The notes: generated by a model not told the origin, from the sequence alone. DNA of 64,000 bases from Thermosynechococcus sp. CL-1 (GCF_008386235.1 NZ_CP040671.1:2048001-2112000); one strand, 5' to 3'; positions 1 through 10,550 are shown, counted from the first letter of the stretch. Numbers and translations: made by a program.

Positions 1-1856
1 TAACCAAAGGCCAGTTCTAAAAATTCCCGCACGGAGTGGGTTTCACCTGTGGCCACCACATAGTCATCGGGTTTCTCCTGTTGCAGCATCAGCCACATGG
101 CACGCACATAGTCCTTGGCGTAGCCCCAATCTCGCTTCGCTTCTAGGTTGCCCAAATAGAGCTTGTTTTGCTGGCCGGCGACGATGCGAGCCACCGCACG
201 GGTAATTTTGCGGGTCACGAATGTTTCACCCCGCCGCGGGGAGTTATGGATCCAACCTTGGCCAATGCCAGCATGAAAGGTGCCCGAGGTGGTTGCCAAA
301 TCGAATACCCATCCTTCATGGGCGATCGCGTGGGCTTTAATGACTTCGTCCTTGGGTTTACAGAGATGCTGTCCCGATTGGGTGGTCTGGGGACTGTTCA
401 AATTCAGCTTGTAGTAGGTGCGATCGCCCCGTTCTTCGAGACCAAGGGTAATACGCTGCTCCAAGGTGGTGCTCACCAACCAATAGAGGCCTGCCGCCAA
501 TACGGGTGAAGCCGTGCAAAAGCCCTGAAATTCATAGGTACAAGGGGTACTGCGCAAACCATCCCCAGCGTTAAAGCCCTCAAGAAACGCCAAGCGAGCT
601 GCATGATCAGCGTTGAGAATGCGTTGGGGAATCCGCTTGTGACCCTCACGGGTATAGATTTGGGGGTAGAGGTAGCGGCCATAGTCGCAATTGCCATTGA
701 GATGCAGTTGGGTCACAGGCTGACCGTTTGGGAAGCCGCTCGCAGCGGTGTACTCACTGGTATATCCTGCGGCAACTTTTCGCCATGTGGCACTGACCCG
801 CGCCAATAATTCTGGGTCTTGGTTAGCGACTTTCACTTTACCTTCAGGGGTAATATGCCCCTCTGCAACTAGAATCCCGAGGAGCCAAGCTTCGCTGGGG
901 CTGACATCCACTTGCTCTGTAGCGGGGGGCAGATCAATGAGGGCAAGGCGATCGCCCACCTGAACCTGCTGTGTCTCCTTCGCGCAGGGCGTTTCCCTAT
1001 CGAGGACAAAAACTTGATGATCAGCAGTTGTTTCGTAGAGAGCCGCCCCTGCCATGATCCGATGAACGGTTTTATCGCCGCCATTCCAAGTGGCCGTCAT
1101 GCAGGTCACACTGGTCCAGCCTTCGGCATCCCAGACCTCAAAGCGATCCTCGGGTGCCAAGTCGGTTGTGTAGCGTTTACCCTGCTTGGGATCACTGCGA
1201 TGGGGAACAACATCGGCAATGGGCAGAATATCCATCAGTCCCCGCCGCCGCAGAATCACTGGTGTGGTGCCAGTCACACACTCGTGGTTAAAGAGAATCC
1301 CATTACAGGCAAAAAGATTATAGGCCTCGCGATAATTCACCGTTTGCCAGTGGGCATAGACCTTGGCACAGGCATAGGGACTGCGGGGATAAAAGGGCGT
1401 TGTTTCCCGCTGCGGCACTTCCTGCACAAGGCCAAACATCTCCGAGGAACCGGCTTGGTAAAACTTCACCTGTTTGCCCGTGCGCTCTTGGTATTCGCGA
1501 ATGGCCTCTAGGAGTCGCAGCGTCCCCATGGCCACTGTTTCGACGGTGTATTGTGGCGCATCAAAGCTCACCCGCACATGGGATTGCGCCCCCAAATTGT
1601 AAATTTCATCGGGCTGGCTCAGTTCTAAAATGCGCCGTAGGGTACCGCCATCGGTAAGATCGCCATAGTGCAGGCGCAGGGCCGCCCCCTCTTGGTGAGG
1701 ATCAACGTAAATGTGATCAATGCGATCGGTGTTAAATGTGGAGGTGCGGCGAATAATGCCGTGGACTTCATAGCCCTTCTCAAGGAGTAGCTCACTCAGA
1801 TAAGATCCATCTTGACCCGTGATGCCCGTAATTAATGCCCGCTTGCGATCGCCCAT
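1..1856 (-). CDS. gmd: GDP-mannose 4,6-dehydratase, intein-interrupted, 3' end outside window
   Basis: Converts GDP-mannose to GDP-4-keto-6-deoxymannose, the first step to GDP-fucose and related deoxysugars for surface glycans. Translating the minus strand from the ATG at 1856 gives an open frame of 618 codons with no stop, running off the left edge. Residues 1-192 are the first extein: the Rossmann motif [10 protein letters not shown] near residue 11, the SSEMFG catalytic serine region, and YACAK with the catalytic Tyr and Lys. The frame then enters an intein (residues 193-538) and resumes with [16 protein letters not shown], so spliced protein would read FNHE-SPRRGE as in ordinary family members. 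The start lies three bases after the stop of the TolC-like gene, so the two are probably co-transcribed. Function is very likely; it depends on splicing. Confidence 0.93.
   Translation of the reverse strand, partial: MGDRKRALITGITGQDGSYLSELLLEKGYEVHGIIRRTSTFNTDRIDHIYVDPHQEGAALRLHYGDLTDGGTLRRILELSQPDEIYNLGAQSHVRVSFDAPQYTVETVAMGTLRLLEAIREYQERTGKQVKFYQAGSSEMFGLVQEVPQRETTPFYPRSPYACAKVYAHWQTVNYREAYNLFACNGILFNHECVTGTTPVILRRRGLMDILPIADVVPHRSDPKQGKRYTTDLAPEDRFEVWDAEGWTSVTCMTATWNGGDKTVHRIMAGAALYETTADHQVFVLDRETPCAKETQQVQVGDRLALIDLPPATEQVDVSPSEAWLLGILVAEGHITPEGKVKVANQDPELLARVSATWRKVAAGYTSEYTAASGFPNGQPVTQLHLNGNCDYGRYLYPQIYTREGHKRIPQRILNADHAARLAFLEGFNAGDGLRSTPCTYEFQGFCTASPVLAAGLYWLVSTTLEQRITLGLEERGDRTYYKLNLNSPQTTQSGQHLCKPKDEVIKAHAIAHEGWVFDLATTSGTFHAGIGQGWIHNSPRRGETFVTRKITRAVARIVAGQQNKLYLGNLEAKRDWGYAKDYVRAMWLMLQQEKPDDYVVATGETHSVREFLELAFG
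243..1280 (-). mobile_element. Intein with LAGLIDADG endonuclease in GDP-mannose dehydratase
   Basis: A 346-residue in-frame insertion begins with Cys (codon 1280-1278) and ends with WIHN (Asn codon 245-243), followed by an extein Ser: the standard splice-junction residues. Block A starts [14 protein letters not shown]; block B has TTADHQVFV with the TxxH histidine; block F reads [19 protein letters not shown]. Two dodecapeptide motifs, LLGILVAEG and [10 protein letters not shown], mark a LAGLIDADG homing endonuclease and keep the acidic residues that bind metal, so it may still be active. The insertion falls inside the conserved NHE/SPRRGE stretch of the host enzyme. Identification rests on splice motifs at both ends and a perfectly continuous host frame. 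Confidence 0.93.
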
Positions 1857-1859
1857 CCT

Positions 1860-3617
1860 TTATTGCCTTGCGCCTAAACGTGTTTGTTCTGGATAGCCCA
1901 CAGCCCGCTTTAATGCGGCTAGGGAGCGATTATAGTTCAAAATGGCAGCAAGAAGGTTCCCTTGGGCTTGGGTCAAATTCGTTTCGGCATTGGTGACTTC
2001 TTGTTGCGTTCCTACCCCCGCTTGAAAACGCAGCCGAGCGAGGCGCAGCCCTTCAGTGGCTTGGGTAACCGCTGTCCGTGCTGTAGCAATGTTTTTCGCA
2101 TTGGCTCTGAGATTGGTGTAGGCTGTTTCCACCTCTAGGCGGATGATGTTTTTCTGATTGGCATATTGTTCCTCAGCGGTTGCTGCAAGGGCTTCTTGGC
2201 GAGCCGCACTGGCACGGGCATTGCCGCCATCAAAGAGGTCTAATTGCATTTGCAGTCCTACCCCATAGCCAAAGCGAGGTGCGAGATCATCCGTGACCTT
2301 GTCCAGCAGATTGCCACTGGCAAAGAGACTCAGTTGGGGACGGGTAGCCGCCAATACTACCTGACGATTGTTCAGGGCAATCGTGCGCTGTAGCAGCCGC
2401 TGCTCTAGCTCAACACGGTTCTGATAAGCAAGGAGAATACTATCCTCAAGGGAAAGTGACCATTCTTCAGCGGGTTCAACGCGGTCAGCGATCGCCACAT
2501 CCACCGTCTGATTCACATTCAATCGCTGTGCCAACTGTCGCCGGGTGGTGATTTCCAAATGGCGCGCTTGGCTCAAGTTTTGCTGGGCATTGGCAAGGCT
2601 CACCTCTGCGGTCAACACATCCAAGAGCGTCCCAATCCCTGCTTGCTCAAAGGCCGTCGCATCCCGCAGGGTCACTTGGGCATTGGCTACGGCAGCTTCA
2701 CCAATTTGCACCTGTACCTTGGCCTGTTGCGCCAAATAGTAATCATTCGTTACATCAAGGATCAGTTGTTGGCGTTGGCGTTGTACCTCTAGTTCACTGA
2801 GGCGCACTTGGTCACGAGCTGCTGCAATGGCCGCCGATCGCCCGCCCCCCGCAAACAACGTATAGTTCATCACCAGGGCTGCATTCGACGTTGCCCCACT
2901 CGTCGCCCCAAAAAGATTGGTAAAAAAGTTCGTAAAGTTGAGTCGATTTACTGGTGCAAGGGTAATGGGAGTGAAGTTGGAGGGGGTAGCCGCCTGACTG
3001 GCACTATTTTGCAGTTGTTGCAGTTGCTGTTGCAGCTCAAGGTTTTGCTGATCCGAAAACGCCGTGAGTTGGGGGCCTTGAAATCGCTGTTGCAGTCGTT
3101 GCACCTGAGTATTCAAAATACTGCTGGCGGCCAGTTGCTGAGCGAGAAGCTGTTGCTGCGCCTGTTGCTGTTGCTGCTGTTGTAAAGAGAGTTGCTGCTG
3201 AAAGTTGAGGGGCAGGTAGGCAGGCTGGCCACCGGGGGAGGTATTTTGGCCAATGCTGGCTTGAAACACAAGGGTGGGATAAAGCTGTGCTTGCACCTGT
3301 CGCAGTTGTGCCCGTGCCCGTTGTAGTTGTAGCTCACTAATCTGTAGGCCAATGTTATTGCGAATCGCCACCTCAATCGCTTGCTCGAGGGTGAGGGGTT
3401 GATTGAGATCAATCTTGACCGTCTCAGGAAGCGCCAGTCTATCGGGATTGGGGTCGAGAGGCGTGAGGACATCCGAGGCTGGCGTTTGGGAAGATGCCTG
3501 TGCCATTGGAGTCGTGGTGGGTGTAGCTTGAACCGAGCTAGACAGCGTCACGGGGGCGATCGCGAGGAGTCCCGACACCAGCATTTTTTGGGGATTCAGG
3601 GCAAGATCATTCAACAT
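1860..3617 (-). CDS. TolC-family outer-membrane efflux protein
   Basis: Predicted outer-membrane channel protein of the TolC/OEP family, 585 residues, the exit duct for type I secretion or tripartite efflux. A short basic N-terminus and hydrophobic stretch (residues about 13-31) fit a signal peptide. Two OEP repeats follow, one after LTLEQAIEVAIRNN and one after LEDSILLAYQNR, each with the long helices and the beta-strand segments (for example YTLFAGGGRSAA, QLDLFDGGNARA) seen in TolC. A glutamine-rich insert at about residues 135-205 separates the first beta segments and is unusual. The gene directly precedes gmd and is a plausible partner for the DevBCA exporter encoded at 16763-19795, as HgdD is for DevBCA in Anabaena; that pairing is inferred. 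Confidence 0.88.
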   Translation of the reverse strand: MLNDLALNPQKMLVSGLLAIAPVTLSSSVQATPTTTPMAQASSQTPASDVLTPLDPNPDRLALPETVKIDLNQPLTLEQAIEVAIRNNIGLQISELQLQRARAQLRQVQAQLYPTLVFQASIGQNTSPGGQPAYLPLNFQQQLSLQQQQQQQAQQQLLAQQLAASSILNTQVQRLQQRFQGPQLTAFSDQQNLELQQQLQQLQNSASQAATPSNFTPITLAPVNRLNFTNFFTNLFGATSGATSNAALVMNYTLFAGGGRSAAIAAARDQVRLSELEVQRQRQQLILDVTNDYYLAQQAKVQVQIGEAAVANAQVTLRDATAFEQAGIGTLLDVLTAEVSLANAQQNLSQARHLEITTRRQLAQRLNVNQTVDVAIADRVEPAEEWSLSLEDSILLAYQNRVELEQRLLQRTIALNNRQVVLAATRPQLSLFASGNLLDKVTDDLAPRFGYGVGLQMQLDLFDGGNARASAARQEALAATAEEQYANQKNIIRLEVETAYTNLRANAKNIATARTAVTQATEGLRLARLRFQAGVGTQQEVTNAETNLTQAQGNLLAAILNYNRSLAALKRAVGYPEQTRLGARQ

Positions 3618-3796
3618 GAGAACTTAGACGTGCAACCTGCTCAACTTAGCCACGGTAGGACTGCGCCTAAGCACTGGTGAAGATTGCCAGCATACAGCCA
3701 TGTGCTTCACTCCCACAACACACCCATTCTGCAAAACTCTAGCATGGATTCTCGATTGCGATCGCCCCCTAGAGCAACAGCCGCAGACCACGAGGA

Positions 3797-3826
3797 TTGA
3801 AAAGGGAGAGAAAACTGATCTACAAT
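3797..3826 (+). promoter_or_regulatory. Promoter of tRNA-Ser
   Basis: TTGAAA (3797-3802) and TACAAT (3821-3826) are separated by 18 bases, giving a good sigma70-type promoter whose start point would fall about ten bases before the tRNA. Confidence 0.55.
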
Positions 3827-3842
3827 AAGGAACCCTCAAAAA

Positions 3843-3934
3843 GGAGAGGTGGCTGAGTGGTCGAAAGCGGCAGATTGCTAATCTGTTGATAGGCAGGTAA
3901 CTCCTATCCGAGGGTTCGAATCCCTCCCTCTCCG
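3843..3934 (+). tRNA. trnS-GCU: tRNA-Ser (anticodon GCU)
   Basis: A 92-base class II tRNA. The acceptor stem GGAGAGG (3843-3849) pairs with CCTCTCC (3927-3933), with discriminator G at 3934. The T arm is a five-pair stem around TTCGAAT (3915-3921). The anticodon GCT is at 3877-3879 in a CAGATT-GCT-AATCTG hairpin, and a long variable arm (GATAGGCAGGTAACTCCTATC region) is typical of serine tRNAs. CCA is not encoded. Confidence 0.97.
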
Positions 3935-4053
3935 TTGAAGAAAAGATCATCAAACCAATAGCTGACACTTATCCTTTGCTACCCCTCAGCAAAGCGCGAA
4001 CGGGGCAAGGGCAGGAGATAATAAATTCACATAAACATCTTTGGGATAAGACG

Positions 4054-4278
4054 ATGGCCAGCGACTTAGCAATGACAATTCTCCCTAGTATGACCGTGAA
4101 GGTCACCAATCCCAACGATACCTACTACCAATTTCAGGGGATTGTACAGCGGGTTACAGATGGCAAAGTGGCAGTGCTCTTTGAAGGCGGGAACTGGGAT
4201 AAATTGGTTACTTTTCAGACTAGTGAGCTAGAGCCAGTGGTGACCACGCCCAAGGAAAAAGCGAAAGCGAAAAAGTAA
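4054..4278 (+). CDS. ndhS: NAD(P)H-quinone oxidoreductase subunit S
   Basis: Small (74-residue) stromal subunit of cyanobacterial NDH-1, with an SH3-like fold that forms part of the ferredoxin docking site for cyclic electron flow. The core [20 protein letters not shown] followed by [11 protein letters not shown] is characteristic, and the tail is lysine-rich. I chose ATG 4054; the in-frame ATG at 4072 ([11 protein letters not shown]) is an alternative that would shorten it by six residues, and neither has a strong ribosome binding site. The frame is open upstream to a TTG at 3976 but that extension overlaps no conserved part. The next gene starts three bases after the stop, so the two are likely co-transcribed. 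Confidence 0.9.
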   Translation: MASDLAMTILPSMTVKVTNPNDTYYQFQGIVQRVTDGKVAVLFEGGNWDKLVTFQTSELEPVVTTPKEKAKAKK

Positions 4279-4281
4279 ACG

Positions 4282-4884
4282 ATGGCGCGGCGATCGCCTC
4301 CCCCCCAGCCCTTTGCGGAAATTATCCAAACCGCAACGGATCACTGCATTGCCCAGTGCCACGAACCCGCTAGCCTCGATTTTCCCCTAGTGCCCGCCTT
4401 GGGTAGTTGGGTGCGGATTCCTGAAGGTGATCGCGTCATTTATGGCGTTGTTGCCTATGTAGTAACGGCTCCCATTGACACCATTCACCGTGCCACCGCC
4501 TTGGGGCTATCCCTAGAGCAACTACGGCAAGAGCAGCCCCATATTTTTGCCATGTTGAAAACTGAGATCACGATCGCCATCACTGGCTTTCAGGAACAAG
4601 AACACTTTTATCACCATTTGCCCCCCCACCCACCCCAAATGCACCAGCAGGTCTATGGCTGTCCTGTTGAGGAAGTGATTGCCTTCAGTGGCACATTGAC
4701 CTTTTTGCGAACACTGTTGACCCTGCGCTATGGTCCCGGCGATGCTTTGGTGGCGGCAACGCTGCGTTCCTTGTATCAACTCCGCCAGCGCGATCGCCAG
4801 TGGCTGGTGCAGGCAGCGCAATACCTGAACCGACTCCTCAAGGATGACTACGATCGCCTGCGGGGCATTATCGAGCAGTTATGA
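4282..4884 (+). CDS. Conserved cyanobacterial protein, HAS-barrel-like N-terminus
   Basis: A 200-residue soluble protein whose function I do not recognise. Residues about 40-65 (GSWVRIPEGDRVIYGVVAYV) resemble the small beta barrel (HAS barrel) found at the N-terminus of HerA-like and ATP-synthase proteins. The rest is mainly helical, with an arginine-rich C-terminal helix (LRQRDRQWLVQAAQ). It follows ndhS by three bases. Its last 17 bases overlap the end of the converging b561-like gene. The assignment of the fold is tentative. Confidence 0.7.
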   Translation: MARRSPPPQPFAEIIQTATDHCIAQCHEPASLDFPLVPALGSWVRIPEGDRVIYGVVAYVVTAPIDTIHRATALGLSLEQLRQEQPHIFAMLKTEITIAITGFQEQEHFYHHLPPHPPQMHQQVYGCPVEEVIAFSGTLTFLRTLLTLRYGPGDALVAATLRSLYQLRQRDRQWLVQAAQYLNRLLKDDYDRLRGIIEQL

Positions 4885-5533
4885 TAGCGGGCAAAACAAA
4901 AGCAATCACAATCCCCAGCAAAATAACAATTTCTAGGCCCAACAACACTTGATTGGAAGGCTTGAGCCTACCGCCACGCCACCAGTTCCCGATCCGCCGA
5001 TCCTCTGGGCGGATTGCAAAACTCACCATTGAAACCAAAAGTGGCCGCCCCCCTGCCTTTGCCCCCAGAATCAAGTGAGACAGCAAACTCAGGAGCACCA
5101 CACTCCAAGCCCCTAAATGAGCCAAGTACCAGCCTCGATTTAGCTCGCCTGTGGACAACCACTCCTCCTGCATCATCCGCCCGCTGATAAGGGCAAACGT
5201 GACCGCCACCAGCATTAGGGTATTTGCCAACCGTTGCCAAGCGTGCCAATTCCCTTGGGAAAGTTGCGCCAAGGATTTCTTGTGCAACAGCCGGCGATCG
5301 CCCCAATGAAAGCAGTAGAGCGCAAAGAAGGGAAACAGCAATAAAAGGACGAGGGCAATCGTCCCGTGGAGGCCTTGAATATCGGGAATCTTGGGTAGGG
5401 GCAGTGATCCCCAGCGGCCATCGTAGGTGTTATAGACCCAAAACCCTGAGATGAGAGCGAGGAGTGCCAAAATCGCGATCGCCCCATGGGCAAGGCGTAG
5501 CAGAAGGGGTTGATAGGGAATCGGTTTGGCCAT
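4868..5533 (-). CDS. Cytochrome b561-like membrane protein
   Basis: A 221-residue membrane protein with about four to five hydrophobic helices and membrane histidines that could ligate b-type haem: H16 (RLAHGAIA), H56 (GLHGTIALV), H139 (YLAHLGAW) and H153 (LLSHLILG). This pattern fits the di-haem cytochrome b561 / Ni-hydrogenase-type cytochrome b superfamily, which moves electrons across or within the membrane. The frame is open further upstream, but the ATG at 5533 starts two bases after the stop of the M48 peptidase and begins just before the first helix, so I take that start. Likely co-transcribed with the peptidase; the electron partners are unknown. Confidence 0.75.
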   Translation of the reverse strand: MAKPIPYQPLLLRLAHGAIAILALLALISGFWVYNTYDGRWGSLPLPKIPDIQGLHGTIALVLLLLFPFFALYCFHWGDRRLLHKKSLAQLSQGNWHAWQRLANTLMLVAVTFALISGRMMQEEWLSTGELNRGWYLAHLGAWSVVLLSLLSHLILGAKAGGRPLLVSMVSFAIRPEDRRIGNWWRGGRLKPSNQVLLGLEIVILLGIVIAFVLPAIITAR

Positions 5534-5535
5534 CG

Positions 5536-6366
5536 TTATTGACGAACAGGGTGTAATTGCTTGACGAGGCGATCGTACTGCTGCGTTTCCGCCCAATCTA
5601 GAATTTCCCGTGCCCGCAGCACCGGTAGTGGGTGAGTCAGTTGACTGGCCTGCAATTCCTTGAAAAGGTTGTACCAACCCCGATCAGCGGCCTCATAGTC
5701 ACGCGCTTGGGCAATGAAGGCATCGAGATTCAGGCGATCGCTCCACTGCGGCGAACCACCACAGAGTTTCATCAGCACCGAGGCCACAACCTGCGGGTCT
5801 TGGGTCACCAACAAGGCCGCGCGATCGCAGGTGAGTTCAGCACAGCGCAACCAATGCATCAATTGGGTTTGCAGTCCTTGCGCCAAGAGCAAGCCCCAAG
5901 GGGAGAGTTGACTAGTGGCAAACAGCAGTAGGTTGGCGATCGTCAAATACACGCCATGCTCACACTTCAGATGTCCCAACTCGTGCGCTAGTACTGCCTG
6001 CAATTCCTTGGGTGTCAGCAATTCCACAAGGGAGGAGTGCAGTACAACAAAGGGCTGCTTGCCCCGCATGGCAAAGGTATAGGCATTGGGGACAGGATGC
6101 TGTTTCAGATACAGTTGGGGTGGCTCTAGGCCTAAAATGCGGCAAGCCTCGATATGAAGCCCGTAAATGTCTGGAAGTTGCTGTTCACTTAGGCGCAGAC
6201 TGCTGCCAATATTTTCAAGATAAAAGGCCTGCTCCGCCACCGAACCTAGGAGCGATCGCACGAGAAGATCTAACCCCGGCAGTTGTTGGAGGGCTTGGGT
6301 GGCCTCGCGATCGCGGGGATGACGAAACTGATCAGCCCTCAGGCTGGAATACGCTGGAACAGGCAT
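5536..6366 (-). CDS. M48-family zinc metallopeptidase
   Basis: A 276-residue member of peptidase family M48 (HtpX/Oma1/Ste24 clan). The zinc motif HELGH is at residues 128-132, preceded by LTPKELQAVLA as usual in the family; the third ligand probably lies in the CAELTCDRAALL stretch. Family relatives act in membrane-protein quality control. There is no N-terminal transmembrane segment like that of HtpX, although the segment after the zinc motif (YLTIANLLLFATS) is hydrophobic. Two bases separate it from the downstream b561-like gene, indicating a two-gene operon. Confidence 0.88.
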   Translation of the reverse strand: MPVPAYSSLRADQFRHPRDREATQALQQLPGLDLLVRSLLGSVAEQAFYLENIGSSLRLSEQQLPDIYGLHIEACRILGLEPPQLYLKQHPVPNAYTFAMRGKQPFVVLHSSLVELLTPKELQAVLAHELGHLKCEHGVYLTIANLLLFATSQLSPWGLLLAQGLQTQLMHWLRCAELTCDRAALLVTQDPQVVASVLMKLCGGSPQWSDRLNLDAFIAQARDYEAADRGWYNLFKELQASQLTHPLPVLRAREILDWAETQQYDRLVKQLHPVRQ

Positions 6367-6481
6367 GAAATCGTGATTTTTACTTTGACCCCTCTACTGC
6401 CAATTTTAAGGTATGGCACAGGTTTCTCGCATCCCTGCCAAAACGTTCGGCGGTGTTCGGCATGATCTGCGACCTGAGACC

Positions 6482-6546
6482 AAAAAAGCTACGGCAAGTG
6501 CACCCATCGCTTGCTCCTAGATTAGGTGCTCACCTCTACCGTAGCC
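6482..6546 (-). terminator. Terminator of the rpoB-rpoC1-rpoC2 operon
   Basis: On the minus strand GCTACGG (6545-6539 side) pairs with CCGTAGC (6494-6488 side). An inner hairpin GGTGAGCACC lies in the loop and six T residues (6487-6482) follow. It lies about 25 bases after the rpoC2 stop. Confidence 0.6.
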
Positions 6547-6569
6547 TTCTTTAGTCAAGGGAGTTTTAG

Positions 6570-9500
6570 TTAGAAGGCGTCATCCTCCTCTTCCTCCCCA
6601 TAGTCATCGTCCTCGTCTAGGAGTTCGTCCTCTTCATCGTCAGCATCACTACTGGCGAATTCAAAATCGCGAGTCCGTCCAGTGATTTTTTCAATCACGT
6701 GGGGCGCCGTTTCATCGTCAATGAGGACATCCTCACCGAGGTCAGCGGTCACATTGACCGTCATTGAGGGGGGTTCGGGTTCAGGGCTGATAACGTGGGT
6801 TTGACCCAAGCGATCTTCACCCTCTTCCCACTCTTCGTCGCCGTTGCTACTTTCCTCGTAGCTGTTGAAGCCGGTGCCCGCTGGGATGAGACGGCCAATG
6901 ATGACGTTTTCCTTAAGTCCCCGCAGCCAATCGGACTTGCCTTCAATGGCCGCTTCCGTGAGTACCCGTGTTGTCTCTTGGAAACTGGCGGCTGAAATAA
7001 AGCTATCGGTATTCAGTGAAGCCTTGGTAATCCCCAAGAGGACAGGGGTATATTGGGCAGGTGCACCACCGGTGAGTGCCATGGGTTCGTTGGCTTGCTC
7101 CGCTTGGCGCAGACTCATGAGTTCCCCAGAGAGAACGATTGTATCGCCGGCATCATCAATCCGTACCTTCGAGGTCATCTGGCGGACAACCACCTCAATG
7201 TGTTTATCGGCAATCTCAATCCCTTGGGTGAGATACACCGACTGCACCTCGTTGACCAAGAAGGATTGCACCTTCTCAAGGCTAATTTGGGCGGCTTTGA
7301 GCAACCCTTGGGGTTTGTAGTACTCAAAGTAAATGGAGAGGATGTCGTGGGGATCCACAGGGCCATCGGTGAGGGGGTCAGCGAGATTGACCTTTTGACC
7401 ATCCACCACCAAGGGGTTTTGACCCGGCAGGACAGGGTATTCCTGAATCGTGCCATCCTCTTCAATGACTTTGATATCTACGCTGTCATCACTGTTATAG
7501 GTGACTTGACAGGTGCCGGGGCGCACAGCCAGCACGCATTTTTCTTTGGGATGGCGCGCTTCAAGGAGTTCTTCAATCCGAGGTAACCCCTGAATAATGT
7601 CCCCCGTTTTCGCCCGCTCAAACACCAACAGGGCGAGGTTATCCCCGCGCTGCACAAGGTCACCGTCCTCAATTTGCAGCACTGCCCCCGGCGAGACAAG
7701 GTAGGGACGGGCTAAGCGCAGGATCACGTGGTCATCGGCCACCGCCATGACCGCTGCTGTTTCTGGGGCAGTCACCCCCTTGGCCAGTTCATCGCCGGGA
7801 CGCACGAGATCGCCAACTTTGACCGTGGGTTTAGCCCCGTTGGTCTCGATCCGCAGGCGATCGCTCTCAGTAACGACCAGAATACGGCGAACCGATTCCC
7901 CACTGCGCAAGATCCCCTGCACTTCACCTGCCTGCTTGGCTTTGATGTCCGTGCGGGCAATCACGGCACCGGGGCCAATGTGATCGCCATCCTTGACCAA
8001 GAGGGAAGTAAACGTACTGCCTTGGGTTTGATCGGCAGCAATGTCACGGCGAATCACCAAGGATTCCAGAATCACCAGTTGGAGGCGCCGGGCTTCTGGA
8101 TCCACCTCATCCGTCACAATTTCAATGTCAGCAGCCAGTTGGGGGGCTTCGCTGCCAATTTCAAGGACTAACTGTGTCCGCAGCAGATCAACGCCATCAA
8201 CGGATTTAACTCGCTCATCGTGTTTGTAGGGCAACCGCTGCACAGCCCGCAGGCGAATGGACTGCCCTGAGCTATCACTGGAGTCTTGGCTGGGTACCGA
8301 TGGCTCATCAGGCACGCTAAATTCTTGGACGGGGCGCAGCAGAATCGCTGGTCCTTCGGGAGTGTCCTCCAGATAATCCACTTGCGAGAGGGTTTCAACC
8401 ACAAGGCCGGGGAGTACCTCTTCACCCGGACGCGCCAACACACCATGCTTCAGCCGCGCGGCTTCCGGATCATCCACAAGGTGCAGTTCGCCGGGCTTGA
8501 TAATAATTTCCCGCAGAATGTCGTTTTTCTGGATGACTTCGACGACACCGCTGTTTTGACAGAAGATGTCCTTGACAACCTCCGTCCCTGCTTCGACGTA
8601 TTGGTTGTCCTCTACCATGAGCAGCGAAATGTCTTTATTTACCTCATGGGTTTCTTCGGGAATCCACAGGAGCGTCCCCCCCTTGAGGACTTCGTAGCCC
8701 TGCTTGGCTTTGCCTTTTTTGGCCACTTCAATGTCGGCATATTTGAGGATACCGCCAGTCGTGGTGTGGTAGCGATCGTCAATGAGTTCGGCCACCACTT
8801 GACCATTGGCGACTTTCGTACCGGGGGCAGCTTTCAAGGAGAAGCGCTGACCAGTGGCGGTTTCAATAATGTAATGCTCGCGTCCCTGCTGGGTTTCTTT
8901 GAGCACCTTGGCTTTATCGAGCATCACCGAGGCAGTAATAATTTCCACCTCGCGACCGCCTTTGCTATCCTGTTGCTCAGGGAGACGCACGACACCGCCA
9001 TGCTCGGTTTTCACCGTGGTTTCTGCAAGGACGGCTCCGGCTTCAATGCGATCGCCATTTTTCACCACCGGCTCTGCACCGGGGGGCAGGTTATAGACTT
9101 CCCCAGACAGTACCCAAATCAAGCCACCTTTGGGGGCAATGCGCGTTGTGGTGCCTTGGCGATCGCGCTTCTCCTCTGCTTCGAGGTTGACGAACTTCAC
9201 TTGACCCGCCAAATCCGAGGCCACATCCTTGGTCACTTTCTCCGTGGACTTGCGGACACTGCGGGAGGCCTGCGCCACTTCCGCCAACAATTGACCCGCT
9301 TCAACGGTTTCACCCTCTGCCACTAGCACAATTGACCCTTGGGAGAGGTCAAATTCTTGGCTTTGTTGACCACTTTTGATCACAAGCTTGCCAGCGGTTT
9401 CGACAATAAAGGCATCATCCCCGTGACGAGTGCGGTAGGGACGTACCCGTAATTTCTTGCCGTACTCCACCGTGCCAGCAAAGGGAGCGCGTTCTTGGCG

Positions 9501-10550
9501 AGCCACTTCCCCCGTAAACACCCCACCAGTGTGGAACGTGCGCATGGTCAACTGCGTACCGGGTTCACCAATGGATTGAGCGGCAATAATGCCCACCGCT
9601 TCTCCCATATCCACCAGTTGGGCATGGGCAAGGCTCCAGCCGTAGCAAAGACGACACACAGAGCCAGTGGCCTCGCAGGTGAGGGGCGATCGCACCACTA
9701 CTTCTTCGATACCCGCATCAACAATTTTCTTCGCTAGATCAGCAGAGATGGCTTGATTTTTGGCCACCAGCACTTCGCCCGTTTCCGGATGGCAGACATC
9801 ATTGAGCACCACTCGACCCAAAAGCCGATCCTCTAGCGCCAGTACCTTATCCCCCACCGTCATACTGCGCAGCGTAATGCCCCGCTCCGTTTCACAATCC
9901 TCTTCGCGGATAATCACATCTTGGGAGACATCCACCAAGCGCCGGGTCAAGTAACCGGAGTCCGCCGTCCGCAGTGCTGTATCCACCAGTCCTTTACGCG
10001 CACCGTAGGAGGAGATAATGTACTCCGTCACCGTCAGCCCTTCGCGGAAGTTGGTTTTAATCGGCAGGTCAATGATTTCCCCTTGGGGATTGGCCATTAA
10101 CCCCCGCATTCCCACCAACTGGCGCACCTGCGAGAGGTTCCCCCGTGCCCCCGAGAAGGCCATCATGTACACGGAGTTGAGGACATCAGTATTACGGAAG
10201 TGCCGCACCACCTCGTTTTTCAGTTCTTCGTTGGTGGTGTTCCAAGTGTCAATCACCTTCTGGAAGCGTTCCACCTCCGTAATTTCACCCCGCGAGTAGC
10301 GCTCCTGAGCGGTTTTAATTTCCTTTTCAGCAGCTTCGAGGAGTTCCTGTTTTTTCGGGGGCACGAGCAGGTCATCAACACTGATGGAGACACCGGCGCG
10401 GGTGGCATAGCGAAAGCCAAGGTCTTTGACTTTGTCGGCCATTTCCGCTGTGCGGGCGGTGCCAAAGTTGCTAAACGACCAAGCAATTAGGTTCCGCAAG
10501 CCTTTTTTGTCAATGATGCGGTTAAAGAAAACAGGCTTTTTCTCAGTCAT
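6570..10550 (-). CDS. rpoC2: DNA-directed RNA polymerase subunit beta'' (RpoC2)
   Basis: C-terminal part of the split beta' subunit, found only in cyanobacteria and plastids; it carries the trigger-loop region. About 1326 residues. The start ATG at 10550 ([17 protein letters not shown]) has GGGAG about ten bases upstream; a TTG six codons earlier is open but unlikely. The conserved zinc cluster is visible as [13 protein letters not shown], followed by [20 protein letters not shown] and TMRTFHTGG, the trigger-loop start. The long middle section with repeated barrel-like segments is the cyanobacterial insertion SI3. The tail ([15 protein letters not shown]) is very acidic. Last gene of the rpoB operon. 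Confidence 0.98.
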   Translation of the reverse strand: MTEKKPVFFNRIIDKKGLRNLIAWSFSNFGTARTAEMADKVKDLGFRYATRAGVSISVDDLLVPPKKQELLEAAEKEIKTAQERYSRGEITEVERFQKVIDTWNTTNEELKNEVVRHFRNTDVLNSVYMMAFSGARGNLSQVRQLVGMRGLMANPQGEIIDLPIKTNFREGLTVTEYIISSYGARKGLVDTALRTADSGYLTRRLVDVSQDVIIREEDCETERGITLRSMTVGDKVLALEDRLLGRVVLNDVCHPETGEVLVAKNQAISADLAKKIVDAGIEEVVVRSPLTCEATGSVCRLCYGWSLAHAQLVDMGEAVGIIAAQSIGEPGTQLTMRTFHTGGVFTGEVARQERAPFAGTVEYGKKLRVRPYRTRHGDDAFIVETAGKLVIKSGQQSQEFDLSQGSIVLVAEGETVEAGQLLAEVAQASRSVRKSTEKVTKDVASDLAGQVKFVNLEAEEKRDRQGTTTRIAPKGGLIWVLSGEVYNLPPGAEPVVKNGDRIEAGAVLAETTVKTEHGGVVRLPEQQDSKGGREVEIITASVMLDKAKVLKETQQGREHYIIETATGQRFSLKAAPGTKVANGQVVAELIDDRYHTTTGGILKYADIEVAKKGKAKQGYEVLKGGTLLWIPEETHEVNKDISLLMVEDNQYVEAGTEVVKDIFCQNSGVVEVIQKNDILREIIIKPGELHLVDDPEAARLKHGVLARPGEEVLPGLVVETLSQVDYLEDTPEGPAILLRPVQEFSVPDEPSVPSQDSSDSSGQSIRLRAVQRLPYKHDERVKSVDGVDLLRTQLVLEIGSEAPQLAADIEIVTDEVDPEARRLQLVILESLVIRRDIAADQTQGSTFTSLLVKDGDHIGPGAVIARTDIKAKQAGEVQGILRSGESVRRILVVTESDRLRIETNGAKPTVKVGDLVRPGDELAKGVTAPETAAVMAVADDHVILRLARPYLVSPGAVLQIEDGDLVQRGDNLALLVFERAKTGDIIQGLPRIEELLEARHPKEKCVLAVRPGTCQVTYNSDDSVDIKVIEEDGTIQEYPVLPGQNPLVVDGQKVNLADPLTDGPVDPHDILSIYFEYYKPQGLLKAAQISLEKVQSFLVNEVQSVYLTQGIEIADKHIEVVVRQMTSKVRIDDAGDTIVLSGELMSLRQAEQANEPMALTGGAPAQYTPVLLGITKASLNTDSFISAASFQETTRVLTEAAIEGKSDWLRGLKENVIIGRLIPAGTGFNSYEESSNGDEEWEEGEDRLGQTHVISPEPEPPSMTVNVTADLGEDVLIDDETAPHVIEKITGRTRDFEFASSDADDEEDELLDEDDDYGEEEEDDAF

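Noticed and set aside
912-1511. Plus-strand 199-codon frame at the left end
   Set aside because: It lies antisense to the intein and GMD frame, which has convincing motifs throughout.
6570-10550. Long plus-strand frames opposite rpoC2, for example 8286-9326 (346 codons)
   Set aside because: They are antisense to a conserved gene with full family motifs and have no motifs of their own.
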